Made by a program: the position numbers and the translations under genes. Shown piece by piece: positions 5,079-5,133 of a stretch of DNA of 5,133 nucleotides. Positions within the stretch are counted from its first letter, which is position 1, and every line of letters starts with the position of its first letter. Below the pieces are notes generated by a model. That model saw nothing but the letters and a program-made list of their open reading frames with translations. It did not search any database and was not told the DNA's origin. The stretch comes from CAMDKS01 sp964402975 (GTDB taxonomy: Bacteria > Bdellovibrionota_B > Oligoflexia > Oligoflexales > RGVZ01): positions 1-5,133 of the forward strand of contig CAYOEM010000047.1 in NCBI GenBank assembly GCA_964402975.1, given 5' to 3'.

Positions 5079-5133
5079 GGCGCTAGGAAAAATAAAAACA
5101 AATTCAAACCCTTACGGACATCTTGTCTGCACA
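5079..5133 (+). repeat. 55-bp direct repeat, right-edge copy (cut by window end)
   Basis: Exact copy of 2951-3005 in the same orientation, offset by 2,128 bases, starting 101 bases after the lipase-like stop codon and running into the last base of the window. The true length of the repeat is therefore at least 55 bp. It marks either another copy of the element end found at 2951 or the point where a tandem or circular unit closes on itself. Confidence 0.92.

Overview
The window looks like accessory or rearranged DNA from a Gram-negative bacterium. Three separate genes encode proteins with lipoprotein-type signal peptides, and two scraps of IS91-type (Y2) rolling-circle transposase genes lie among them. 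I cannot name the organism from the sequence. Lipoproteins of this kind next to IS91-family relics would suit a delta-proteobacterial or Bdellovibrio/Oligoflexus-like genome, but that is only a guess.

Layout, left to right. Positions 1-132 (minus strand) hold the start of a short lipoprotein-like gene that runs off the left edge. Positions 133-1464 contain no convincing intact gene. They hold a 69-bp repeat (311-379), a scrap that reads exactly like the last codons of groEL (437-466), a perfect 20-bp palindrome, a strong rho-independent terminator (about 543-587), a cluster of hairpins and short repeats (1059-1285), and an inverted second copy of the 69-bp repeat (1201-1269). At 1465-1551 (plus) there is a short N-terminal fragment resembling an IS91-type transposase.

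Positions 1562-2791 (minus) encode an intact 409-residue lipoprotein made of seven GYWKNGxW-type repeats, probably a seven-bladed beta-propeller. Positions 3166-4108 (minus) are the C-terminal part of an IS91-type transposase with the HUH region missing and one frameshift. Directly against its broken end begins a plus-strand gene (4108-4977) for a 289-residue exported lipoprotein with a GHSLG nucleophile elbow, probably a lipase or esterase of the alpha/beta-hydrolase fold.

The last 55 bases (5079-5133) repeat 2951-3005 exactly and in direct orientation. The transposase relic and lipase gene therefore lie on a 2,128-bp unit bounded by the same sequence. This points to another copy of a repeated element starting at the right edge, to a tandem or circular unit, or to an assembly break.

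I see no operon or pathway linking the genes. The intact genes look like independent surface or periplasmic lipoproteins in DNA reshuffled by IS91-type elements. I did not find a CRISPR array, a tRNA or rRNA gene, or a recognisable defence or toxin system.
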